DNA from: DATBHM01 sp963772375 | GTDB taxonomy: Bacteria > Actinomycetota > UBA4738 > JACQTL01 | Assembly (NCBI GenBank): GCA_963772375.1 | Contig: CAVYXG010000005.1 | Coordinates: forward strand, 62,001 to 126,000 | DNA: 64,000 nucleotides | Direction: 5' to 3' | In this document: positions 57,017 to 64,000 of the stretch, one piece after another | How the letters are laid out: each line of letters starts with the position of its first letter | Position numbering within the stretch: the stretch's first letter is position 1 | Position numbers and translations under genes: made by a program | The notes under the pieces: generated by a model | Seen by the model: the letters and a program-made list of their open reading frames with translations, nothing else | What the model was told of the DNA's origin: nothing | Databases searched by the model: none

Positions 57017-58835
57017 TCACGGTGCGACGGGGAGCACCACCTCGCTCGGGTGCTGGGCGTCGTGAAGGATCGACAGCACTCCGCCGACTGCGTTCGTCAC
57101 CTGCGGCAGCGTCGGCGACAGATGCGGCGCGTCGCTCGGCTGGATCGACAGGCGAAGTGAATCGCCGGGCGCGAACGACGCGGCCGTCGGGAACACCTCG
57201 ATCCAGACCTCGTACACCTTCCCGTTCTCGACAGGGAGCTCGGACGCCTTCGTGTACGGATGGTACGGACGAACGATCACCCCGCCGACGCGCTGCGTCT
57301 TCGACTGGTCGAGCGCCCGGAGCGAGATCACGTTCCACCCCGCCGTGAGCTGTGTCGCCCGCCCGGACGGCGCCACATCCTCGATGCGCGTGGTCAGCAC
57401 GCTGTCGTGGCTGTTCGTCGAAACGAACAGCCGAACCGCGATCGGCCCGTTCAGCGTCCGCCCGTGCGGCAGCGGCAGGTCGTAGTTCAGCCCGGTCGCG
57501 TCGTTCAGCTCGTTGTCGGTCTCGCACAGGGACCCGGACCCCGCGCCCGCCGTCCACTGCACGGTCGAGCGTGAACACATCCCCGAAAGGGGCTGCCACG
57601 GCAGCGTGTCCGCGGCCGAAGAAGCCGGCGGCGAGGCGGCCAGTGACCCGGCCATCAACGACTCGGCCGGCCCGGACAGGTACTCCTGCCGGTACCGCAC
57701 CCCGGGCGGCGGCCAGGACGACGCGACGTGGTAGTGCCCCTCGCCGTTTCGGAAGTACGTCACCGCGGGCGTGTTCGACAGCGAAGGGTCGGGCACCCCG
57801 CGAACGTAGTGGTCGAACCACCGCAGCTCGAGCTGGTCGGTCGAGGGCACCCCGTCCGCCGGCAGCCCCTGCCCCGCGGTGATGTGGTACCAGGGCCCCA
57901 TCAGCAGCCGTGTCGGCACGTCCTGAGAGCGCAGTGCCTGGTACAGCAGCGGCTCGCCCCGCTGGAACAGGTCGAACCACCCACCGACGATGAACGTCGG
58001 CACCCGCACGCGGTCCACCGCGTCGATCGGCGACCGCGTCCGGTAGAACGAACCGTCGTACGCCTGCGATCCGCCCCGCATCGCGTCGAGGATGACGGAG
58101 GCCTGGAACGAAGCCGCCCCCTGCCCGTGCTCGTTCAGCGTCCGCAGCGTCCGGCTGGGATCGGTGCCGGAGTACGTGGGCGGAAGCAGGCCGGTCGCCG
58201 TGACCAGCCCGAGCCACGTGGGGATGAAGCTCGTGTCGACCTGCCCGCCCGAGGCGGCGACGTCGCGGTACGCATCCGCCATCGGGAACGATCGGGAACA
58301 TCGCCTTCAGCCCCGGCGGCTGCTGCGCCGCCGTGAGGAACTGGTTGATCGCCCCGTACGACGTGCCGTGCAACGCGACGCGCCCGTCCGACCACCGCCG
58401 CTTGAAAGACGCCGCCCACTCGACCAGCTCGTACCCGTCGCGCTGCTCCCTCGGGCCGAAGGAGTCCCACGTCCCGCCGCTGCCGCCGGTTCCCCGGACG
58501 TCGATGATGACCTGCACGTAGCCGCGGAATACCAGGTAGTCCGAGGCGAAGTTCAGGTCCAGGACGTTCTTGTTGTACGGCGTCTGGGTCAGCACGACGG
58601 GGAACCGCCCCGGCGCCGGGGTTCCTTCGGCCTTCGCCGGCCGGAGGACGTCGGCGTCCAGCGACACGCCGTCGCTCATACGGATGAACACGTCCCTGGT
58701 GGTCGACACGCCGTAGGTGGCCGGCCGGGGCGTCCACCCACCCCAGGTGGGCCCGGTCGAAGCGGTGGCCTGGAGGGCGGTCGTGGCGAGGGCGGCAACC
58801 AGCAGCATCGCCACCGTCGCGGAGCGGGTTCTCAC
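57017..58835 (-). pseudogene. CocE/NonD-type X-Pro hydrolase, frameshifted
   Basis: The first part, from GTG 58835 (GAGGAGG six bases upstream), has a Sec signal (ATVAMLLVAALATTALQATA) and the alpha/beta hydrolase core with VVLTQTPYNKNVLDLN, VQVIIDVRGTGGSGGTWDSF and the nucleophile elbow VALHGTSYGAINQF. At about 58277-58283, in LKAMFPIVP, the frame breaks; the continuation (MADAYRDVAASGG..., FIVGGWFDLFQRGEPLLYQA) is in the next frame to a stop at 57017 and ends with the CocE C-terminal jelly roll. One extra G in CCCGATG restores the family sequence. Function: secreted acyl hydrolase or dipeptidyl peptidase. The downstream part alone (57017-58282) is open. Confidence 0.85.
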
Positions 58836-59054
58836 GGGCAACCTCCTCGGACGGACGCGGGAAGGTCGTGGGGAGCGCTCGCCCCGGTATACCCGGCGAT
58901 CCACCGGGGCAATCGGAGGACATTGCCCGGGCAGCGCCTCGAATGGACGAACCGGACAGATCGGCCCGGATGGCGCGACCGTGCGGTGGATTGCCTCGCC
59001 ATGGACGGGCGGGGCAAGATACGCATCCCACAGCGGAAGGACCACGTTCCCCCG

Positions 59055-59594
59055 ATGCGCCCCGTCCGTGTCGCGGTCGTCGACGAGCACGAGATCTTTC
59101 GCCGCGGCGTCGTCACCTGCCTCGCGGACGACCCGACGCTGGTCGTGGTGGCGGACCTGCCGTCGGGGCCGCTCGAGGCGGAAGCCGATGTCGTCGTCGT
59201 CTCCCCGGTCGCGGCCGACGGGACGCTCGACGCCCCGCATGTGGTCTGCGGCGAGGGCGACGGCGCGGGGGTGAAGGCGCCGGCTGAGCTGGTGATGGCG
59301 GTCCTCCCCCGGGGCACGCTGACCCCGGACCGGCTGATCGGGGCGGTGAGGGCGGCGGCGGCCGGCCTTCGCATCGACGAGGGTCGCGCGTCCGAGGACC
59401 CGGCCCGCCTGGACCGCCGGCGCCTCGACGTGCTGCGCCTGCTGGCAGAGGGCGCCGACACCCAGCAGATCTCCCGCGAGCTGAGCTACTCCGAACGAAC
59501 CATCAAGAGCCTGATCCAGGACGTCGAACGCGAGCTCGGCGCCCGCAGCCGCGCGCAGGCCGTCGCGCGCGGCATCCGCGAGGGCCTGATCTAG
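59055..59594 (+). CDS. LuxR-type regulator with degenerate receiver domain (1)
   Basis: 179 residues from ATG 59055. The N-terminal part is receiver-like: VRVAVVDEHEIFRRGVVTCL then VVVADLPSG, but where the phosphorylated Asp belongs the sequence reads ADVVVVSPVAADG with Ser, so it is probably not phosphorylated. The C-terminal HTH is LDRRRLDVLRLLAEGADTQQ, ISRELSYSERTIKSLIQDVE and RELGARSRAQAVA, a NarL/LuxR fold. It is first of a plus-strand series leading to the AAA+ and DUF4255 genes and probably controls them. Confidence 0.88.
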   Translation: MRPVRVAVVDEHEIFRRGVVTCLADDPTLVVVADLPSGPLEAEADVVVVSPVAADGTLDAPHVVCGEGDGAGVKAPAELVMAVLPRGTLTPDRLIGAVRAAAAGLRIDEGRASEDPARLDRRRLDVLRLLAEGADTQQISRELSYSERTIKSLIQDVERELGARSRAQAVARGIREGLI

Positions 59595-59770
59595 GCGGCG
59601 TTCGTTCGTGCACCGCTGGTTGCCCGTTCGGGCAAGCAGCTTCCCCGGTCGGGAACACGAGCATCGGGTGCGGGCGGATGGCGCGGCACGGTCGGGCCGC
59701 ACCGCCAGGTCCGGAAGTCTGACCGCTCGGACCTGTTCCGCCGTCCGCCCCGCGTGGTCCCATCCCGCGG

Positions 59771-60385
59771 GTGGACCCACCTCGCGTGTGGGTGGACGAT
59801 CGCAACGCGATCTTCCGCCGCGGCATCGTCAGCTGCCTCGTCTCGGACGGCTTCGCCGTGGCCGGCGAGAGCAGCGCCCTCGACCCGGAGCCCAACCCCG
59901 CGGGGATCGACCTGCTGCTGTTCGACGTCGACGCGGGCGGGCTCCAGCACGCCGTCCACCTGACCGCCGGGACCGACGTCCGGCTGGTCGGGGTCGCGAG
60001 GACTCCGGGCGAGGACGCCCTCCTCGACGCCGTGCAGGCGGGCATCGCCGGCTACCTCGTCCGTTCCCAGCTGACGCCGGCCGGCCTGTCGAGCTCGCTG
60101 CGGGCGGTGGTCGCCGGCAACGGAACCCTCCCGCCATCGCTCCTCGGAAGGCTGGTGGAGTCGCTCGCCCGGGGAACCGCCCGCGGCGCGCCCGGCCCGC
60201 TCGCGCCCCGGGAGCTCGGCGTCCTCCGCCTCCTGGCCGAGGGCGACGACACCCGGGACATCGCCGTGAAGCTCTCGTATTCGGAACGGACCGTGAAGAA
60301 CATCGTCCACGACCTCCTGGTGAAGCTGAACTGCCGGAGCCGGGCCCACGCCGTGGCGCTCGCCACCCGGCAGGGAGTCATCTGA
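59771..60385 (+). CDS. LuxR-type regulator with degenerate receiver domain (2)
   Basis: 204 residues from GTG 59771. Receiver-like part with VWVDDRNAIFRRGIVSCLVS and LLLFDVDAGG, which keeps an Asp; the conserved Lys is replaced by Arg in AGIAGYLVRSQLTP. The HTH is LAPRELGVLRLLAEGDDTRD, IAVKLSYSERTVKNIVHDLL and VKLNCRSRAHAVALA. It resembles its upstream neighbour closely in the HTH, so the two are probably tandem duplicates. No histidine kinase is present nearby. Confidence 0.9.
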   Translation: MDPPRVWVDDRNAIFRRGIVSCLVSDGFAVAGESSALDPEPNPAGIDLLLFDVDAGGLQHAVHLTAGTDVRLVGVARTPGEDALLDAVQAGIAGYLVRSQLTPAGLSSSLRAVVAGNGTLPPSLLGRLVESLARGTARGAPGPLAPRELGVLRLLAEGDDTRDIAVKLSYSERTVKNIVHDLLVKLNCRSRAHAVALATRQGVI

Positions 60386-60424
60386 GGTGGTGGGCGTCTC
60401 CGATCGGCGAGCGGAGACATCGAC

Positions 60425-62350
60425 GTGACGCCCGAGCCGTGGGAGGCCTTCGCCGACGGCCTGCTCCGGGTCGAGGCCGCCCTGTTCCGGCTCGACCGGG
60501 GCGGCCCGCCCGCCGACATCCCGGGGCTGTACGTGGACGAGGCGGAAGCCGACCGGCTCATGCGCCCCCCGCCCGAGTCGGCCGCGACGGCCGCCGAGCG
60601 CGCACACGTCCGGTCGCTCGTCGAACCGCTCCGGGCGGCGTTCCACACGCTGCTCCACACACCATCGCGCTTCTTGGATCTCTCGCGGCACGCCGGCCTG
60701 ACGGCAGAGGAAGCCGAGGTGTTCGCGTTCCTCGCCGCCGTCGAGCTCGACGAACGCCGTCAGCGCCTCGCCGTCTACCTCCAGGACAGCATCCATCTCC
60801 CCCGGATCACGCTCGCCACGCTGGGACGGGCCTTCGGGCCACCGCACCCCGGACCGCGCTCCGTGTCGGGCGATTCGCGGTTGCGGCGGGCCTGCCTCGT
60901 CGACGTCGAGGCGACCGGGCCGTGGGCCACACGGATGGCGTGGGTCACCCCCAGGGCGGCCTGGTCGCTGGTCGGTGACGGGTCCCGGGATCCGGACCTG
61001 CCCGTGGGAACGGAGGCCATGTCCGCCGTCGGAACCGAGGGAACCACCGACGTCGTCCTGGTGGCCGGCCCAGACCGGGCGACGCGACTCTCCGCGGCCG
61101 CCGAGCGCTGCGCGGGCGACGCGTTCCTCGTGGCGCCGGTGCCCGACGGGGCCGCCGCCTGGGACGCGCTCGTCCGCGAGGCGACCGTGACGGGCTCCGG
61201 CGTGATCCTCGAGGCCGGCACGGAGCTGTCCCCCGAGGCCCGCGACCGGATCGAGCGGGCCGACCACCTGTCGTGGGCGGTGTCCTCGCCGACCGAGCTC
61301 GCGATCGAGGGTCTGCCCCGCCGGCCGTGGATCGAGGTCCGGCCAGACGACGGCACCGCGAGCGAGGAGGACTGGCGACGGGTGTTCGGCTCCGCGACGC
61401 CGCCGCACCGGGTGGGCCGCGAGCAGCTCCGCCTGGTCGGGCTGGCGGCCGCGGCCCTGGGGGGCGACGTCGACGCCGCCGTCCGCCGCCTCGCGAGCGG
61501 GCACCTCGACCCGATGGCCGCGCGTGTCCGTCCGAGCAGGGGATGGCCGGACCTCGTCGTGCCGCACGAGCAACGGGAGCAGCTCGAGGAGATCGTGGCC
61601 CGGTACCGCCACCGGGTCCTGGTCCATCGGAGCTGGGGGTTCGTCCCGTTCCCCTCACCGGGACTGGTGGCGCTGTTCTCCGGATCGTCGGGCACGGGCA
61701 AGACGCTGGCGGCCGAGGTCGTGGCGGGCGAGCTCGGCCTCGACCTGTACAAGATCGACCTGTCGAGCGTGGTCAGCAAGTACATCGGGGAGACCGAGAA
61801 GAACCTCGAACGGATCTTCTCGGGCGCGGCGGCGGGCGAGCTCGTGCTGTTCTTCGACGAGGCCGACGCGCTGTTCGGCAAGCGGTCCGAGGTGGCCGAC
61901 GCCCACGACCGCTACGCGAACATCGAGGTCTCGTACCTGCTGCAGCGCCTCGAGGCGTACGACGGCATCGCGATCATGGCGACGAACCTCCAGCGCAACA
62001 TGGACCAGGCGTTCCTGCGCCGGATCCACGTCGCCGTGGAGTTCCCGGTGCCGGACGAGGACGGGCGGCGGGCCATCTGGCGGCTGTCGTTCCCCCCGAG
62101 CGCTCCCTCCGAGGACATCGACGTCGACTTCCTGGCGCGTCAGTTCCGCATCTCCGGGGGATCGATCCGCAACGCCGCGCTCACGGCCGCGTTCATCGCA
62201 GCGGAGTCGGGGGGGCCGATCACCATGGAGACGGCGGTCCTCGGCGTGAAGCGCGAGTTCCAGAAGCTCGGCCGGCTCCGCACCGAGGTGGAGTTCGATC
62301 GGTATTTCGACTTGGTCAGGGAGGAGATCGATGCTGCACCTGTTGGATGA
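60425..62350 (+). CDS. AAA+ ATPase of contractile injection system type (Afp15/Pvc15-like)
   Basis: 641 residues from GTG 60425. The N-terminal 380 residues form a variable helical domain (FLDLSRHAGLTAEEAEVFAF). The AAA module follows: Walker A VALFSGSSGTGKTLAAEVVA, pore-loop-like KIDLSSVVSKYIGETEKN, Walker B GELVLFFDEADALFGKRS, sensor 1 IAIMATNLQRNMD, the Arg finger in AFLRRIHVAVEFPVPD and sensor 2 ISGGSIRNAALTAAFIA. This layout is that of the ATPases in extracellular contractile injection clusters, thought to recycle sheath or load effectors. The end overlaps the DUF4255 gene by 20 bases. Confidence 0.9.
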   Translation: MTPEPWEAFADGLLRVEAALFRLDRGGPPADIPGLYVDEAEADRLMRPPPESAATAAERAHVRSLVEPLRAAFHTLLHTPSRFLDLSRHAGLTAEEAEVFAFLAAVELDERRQRLAVYLQDSIHLPRITLATLGRAFGPPHPGPRSVSGDSRLRRACLVDVEATGPWATRMAWVTPRAAWSLVGDGSRDPDLPVGTEAMSAVGTEGTTDVVLVAGPDRATRLSAAAERCAGDAFLVAPVPDGAAAWDALVREATVTGSGVILEAGTELSPEARDRIERADHLSWAVSSPTELAIEGLPRRPWIEVRPDDGTASEEDWRRVFGSATPPHRVGREQLRLVGLAAAALGGDVDAAVRRLASGHLDPMAARVRPSRGWPDLVVPHEQREQLEEIVARYRHRVLVHRSWGFVPFPSPGLVALFSGSSGTGKTLAAEVVAGELGLDLYKIDLSSVVSKYIGETEKNLERIFSGAAAGELVLFFDEADALFGKRSEVADAHDRYANIEVSYLLQRLEAYDGIAIMATNLQRNMDQAFLRRIHVAVEFPVPDEDGRRAIWRLSFPPSAPSEDIDVDFLARQFRISGGSIRNAALTAAFIAAESGGPITMETAVLGVKREFQKLGRLRTEVEFDRYFDLVREEIDAAPVG

Positions 62351-63122
62351 GACGCTCGAGGCCTTCCTGCGCGCCGAGGTGCCGCTGCAGGCCCGTCAGG
62401 TCGACGTGTCGTTCGATGCGCCCGACAGCGAGTGGGGGGCCGCCGTCACCAAGCCGACCGTGAACCTGTTCCTGTGGGACCTCCGGGTGAACACCGAGGA
62501 ACGCGAGGCCGGAATGGAGTTCGTCGAGGAGGACGGGGTGCGGATGTGGCGCCCGCCGAAGCCCCGGATCGACTGCCGCTATCTGCTGACGGCGTGGACG
62601 ACCGAGGTCCAGGACGAACACCGCCTGCTCGGCGCGGTCCTGACGGCGCTCCTGGGCACGCACGAGATCGCCGCCGAGCACCTCCAGGGTGCGTACGCCG
62701 GCGTCCGGCCGCTGCCGACGGTCTCGGCAGCCGAACCGGGGGTCGACGGGACGCCGGACCTGTGGCAGGCGCTCGGCGGCAAGTTGAAGCCGGGCCTCGA
62801 CCTGAAGGTCACCGCCACGGTCGACGCGAAGGTGTTCACGGAGGCCGGGCCGCCGGTGGAGCGCTACGAGATCGACGTGACCGATCGGGACCGGCCCGAG
62901 CGGGCCGATCGCCTGACCTCGGTGGGCGGCGTGGCCGAGGGCGCGCCGGGCGCCGCCATCACCAGCCCCCGGGGCCGTGCGACCGCCGACCCGGAGGGCC
63001 GGTTCCTGGTCCGGGCCGAGGAGGGCGACGAGATCACGGTGGAGGGCGAACGTCGCTCCAGCGGCAAGGCGCCGGCCAAGGGGTCGGTCAAGCTGGGTTC
63101 GGCGTCCAAGGGCCGGGGCTGA
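62331..63122 (+). CDS. DUF4255 (Pvc16 N-terminal) family protein
   Basis: 263 residues from ATG 62331. The first 185 residues match DUF4255: MLHLLDETLEAFLRAEVPLQ, PTVNLFLWDLRVNTEER, RIDCRYLLTAWTTEVQDEHR, LLGAVLTALLG. The family caps the inner tube and terminates the sheath in contractile injection systems (Afp16/Pvc16). The C-terminal 80 residues carry a beta/low-complexity part (SSGKAPAKGSVKLGSASKG). It overlaps the AAA+ gene and makes the assignment to an injection cluster firm. Confidence 0.92.
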   Translation: MLHLLDETLEAFLRAEVPLQARQVDVSFDAPDSEWGAAVTKPTVNLFLWDLRVNTEEREAGMEFVEEDGVRMWRPPKPRIDCRYLLTAWTTEVQDEHRLLGAVLTALLGTHEIAAEHLQGAYAGVRPLPTVSAAEPGVDGTPDLWQALGGKLKPGLDLKVTATVDAKVFTEAGPPVERYEIDVTDRDRPERADRLTSVGGVAEGAPGAAITSPRGRATADPEGRFLVRAEEGDEITVEGERRSSGKAPAKGSVKLGSASKGRG

Positions 63123-63146
63123 GGACGCCCGCGCCCCGGACCGTCG

Positions 63147-63617
63147 TCACACCAGCGCGACCTTCCCCGTCGTCCCCATGACCGCGAGCCGGATCGGTGG
63201 CCGTCCGGGGCGCTCGGCCACCGCGGCCTCCGTGATGAGCTCCGCGCGCGTCCGCATCTCGTCGAGCGTGGCGGCGACCTCGGCGTCCGTGCCGTCCGGG
63301 ACCGGTGGCACGGCCAGCTCGCCTTCGATCGCCTCCAGCTCGTCGGGCGTGGCGGGGCGGATGGGGTCGGCGGCCTCGAGCCGGCTCGCCAGCGCGGCCA
63401 GCCGATATGAGAAGACCTCCCTCGGTTCGCCCCGCAGCTCCTCCACCCCCTGCCGGGCGAGCTCCGAGCGCCGGGGCTCATCGAGGCCGGCCATGGCTCG
63501 AGCCATGCGGGCGGCGCCGGTCACGCCCCAGTCGACCAGCTCGTACATGGCGTCCACGTCGTGGCCGAACGCGGCCCGGGCGAACAGCCCGGCGGGGCCG
63601 TCCGCGGCGTCGCTCAC
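63147..63617 (-). CDS. Unknown protein, 156 residues, next to OmpA-type gene
   Basis: From GTG 63617 (GTGA overlap with the upstream stop). The N-terminal half is helical (DAMYELVDWGVTGAARMARA, LARQGVEELRGEPREVFSYR), followed by an acidic helical part and a C-terminal IRLAVMGTTGKVALV. No family recognised. It is transcribed toward the DUF4255 gene from the right and may belong to the injection cluster. The longer open frame to 63923 is out of register with this start and is a shadow of the OmpA-type gene. Confidence 0.65.
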   Translation of the reverse strand: MSDAADGPAGLFARAAFGHDVDAMYELVDWGVTGAARMARAMAGLDEPRRSELARQGVEELRGEPREVFSYRLAALASRLEAADPIRPATPDELEAIEGELAVPPVPDGTDAEVAATLDEMRTRAELITEAAVAERPGRPPIRLAVMGTTGKVALV

Positions 63618-64000
63618 GGTTCCTCGGGGGGCGGCGCCTCGCCCGGCACGGAGGTGGCGCGCCCCCATTTCTGCTGCTTGAGCAGCGGATGCCCGAGTAC
63701 CCGGATGCGGACGTATCGCCAATCGGGCCCCGCCTTGGCGCCCTCCTTGCCCAGGGCGGCCGGATACACGTGGTTGTTGTCGAGGTCCGCTCCCGCCCGG
63801 AACAGGAAGAACTTGATGTGGTCGACCCGCGCCGAGGACAGCGACAGGTTCATCACCTCTGTTCCCTCGGTGGACGCGTGCCCGGACAGGTAGATCTCGG
63901 CGTTCTTCACGCCGCGGGTCCATTCGGCGAGATCGAGCAGGAAATGGAGGTCCTGGTCCGGCCGGACGGCGTCCTCGAGCGGCTCGGGACCCTCGGGGAG
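63614..64000 (-). CDS. OmpA-family (peptidoglycan-binding-like) protein, N-terminus beyond right edge
   Basis: The frame is open to the right edge (a GTG at 63910 is internal). The visible 128 residues end an OmpA-like domain: KNAEIYLSGHASTEGTEVMN, LSLSSARVDHIKFFLFRAGA and WRYVRIRVLGH. The conserved Gly-His and Ser-Ala-Arg segments fit OmpA_C. In injection-system clusters such proteins anchor or process particles at the cell wall. Ends with GEAPPPEEP. Confidence 0.82.
   Translation of the reverse strand, partial: LPEGPEPLEDAVRPDQDLHFLLDLAEWTRGVKNAEIYLSGHASTEGTEVMNLSLSSARVDHIKFFLFRAGADLDNNHVYPAALGKEGAKAGPDWRYVRIRVLGHPLLKQQKWGRATSVPGEAPPPEEP

Noticed and set aside
58836..59780. Continuation of the CocE minus frame to 59780
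   Set aside because: The signal peptide with a well-placed ribosome site starts at 58835; upstream sequence is antisense to the LuxR-type regulator.

Overview
The window is 64 kb of very GC-rich DNA with many GTG starts, ATGA/GTGA stop-start overlaps and several genes that look leaderless (TANNNT a few bases before the start codon). Gene content (ECF sigma factor/membrane protein pairs, DUF4446, large serine integrase, CHAD domain, Tat-exported phosphodiesterase, actinobacterial-style AAA/DUF4255 injection-system genes) suggests an uncultured soil-type actinomycetote; this is inference, since no rRNA is present. Three genes carry a single nonsense or frameshift lesion and one ORF lacks a plausible stop, so residual assembly errors are possible.

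Host region, 1-31.4 kb: an unfinished His/Pro-rich secreted repeat protein, a diguanylate cyclase, serS, bactofilin/DUF4446, larB-larC, a Tat phosphodiesterase, and a surface-glycan-like block (two divergent paralogous membrane proteins, a lipoprotein phosphoesterase, YfhO, another polytopic protein). Then come an enoyl-CoA hydratase, a long dCTP deaminase and a four-gene minus-strand operon: FAD oxidoreductase with three FHA domains, a ferredoxin with two cyclic-nucleotide-binding domains, a membrane b-type/pentaheme c-type cytochrome, and an ATP-dependent DNA ligase. This looks like a signal-gated electron-transfer chain. A secreted protein, inorganic pyrophosphatase and a CHAD gene with an in-frame amber codon follow.

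Mobile region, 31.47-47.01 kb: a 15,538-bp integrative element splits an ECF sigma factor gene. The N-terminal 49 codons lie at 31326-31473 and the remainder at 47005-47352; joining them at the shared GAGGCGT restores one unbroken sigma factor. The element carries a large serine integrase next to attR, a RepA-like ATPase, an HK97 prohead protease and capsid protein, small phage-type zinc-finger proteins, a tRNA-Glu, a UvrD-like helicase and several unknown genes, but no recognisable terminase, portal or tail. It resembles phiRv1-type satellites and is arranged like a Bacillus skin element. The interrupted sigma factor is followed by a membrane protein with a one-gene-operon overlap.

Host region, 47.3-64 kb: a cytochrome c maturation operon (ccmF, ccmG/dsbE, ccmH, a frameshifted TPR gene), which could serve the multiheme cytochrome; a second ECF sigma factor with its membrane-anchored propeller partner; a vapB-vapC-recQ operon; a frameshifted CocE-type hydrolase; two LuxR-type regulators with degenerate receivers; and the start of a contractile-injection-system-like cluster (AAA+ ATPase, DUF4255 protein, small protein, OmpA-type protein) that runs off the right edge.
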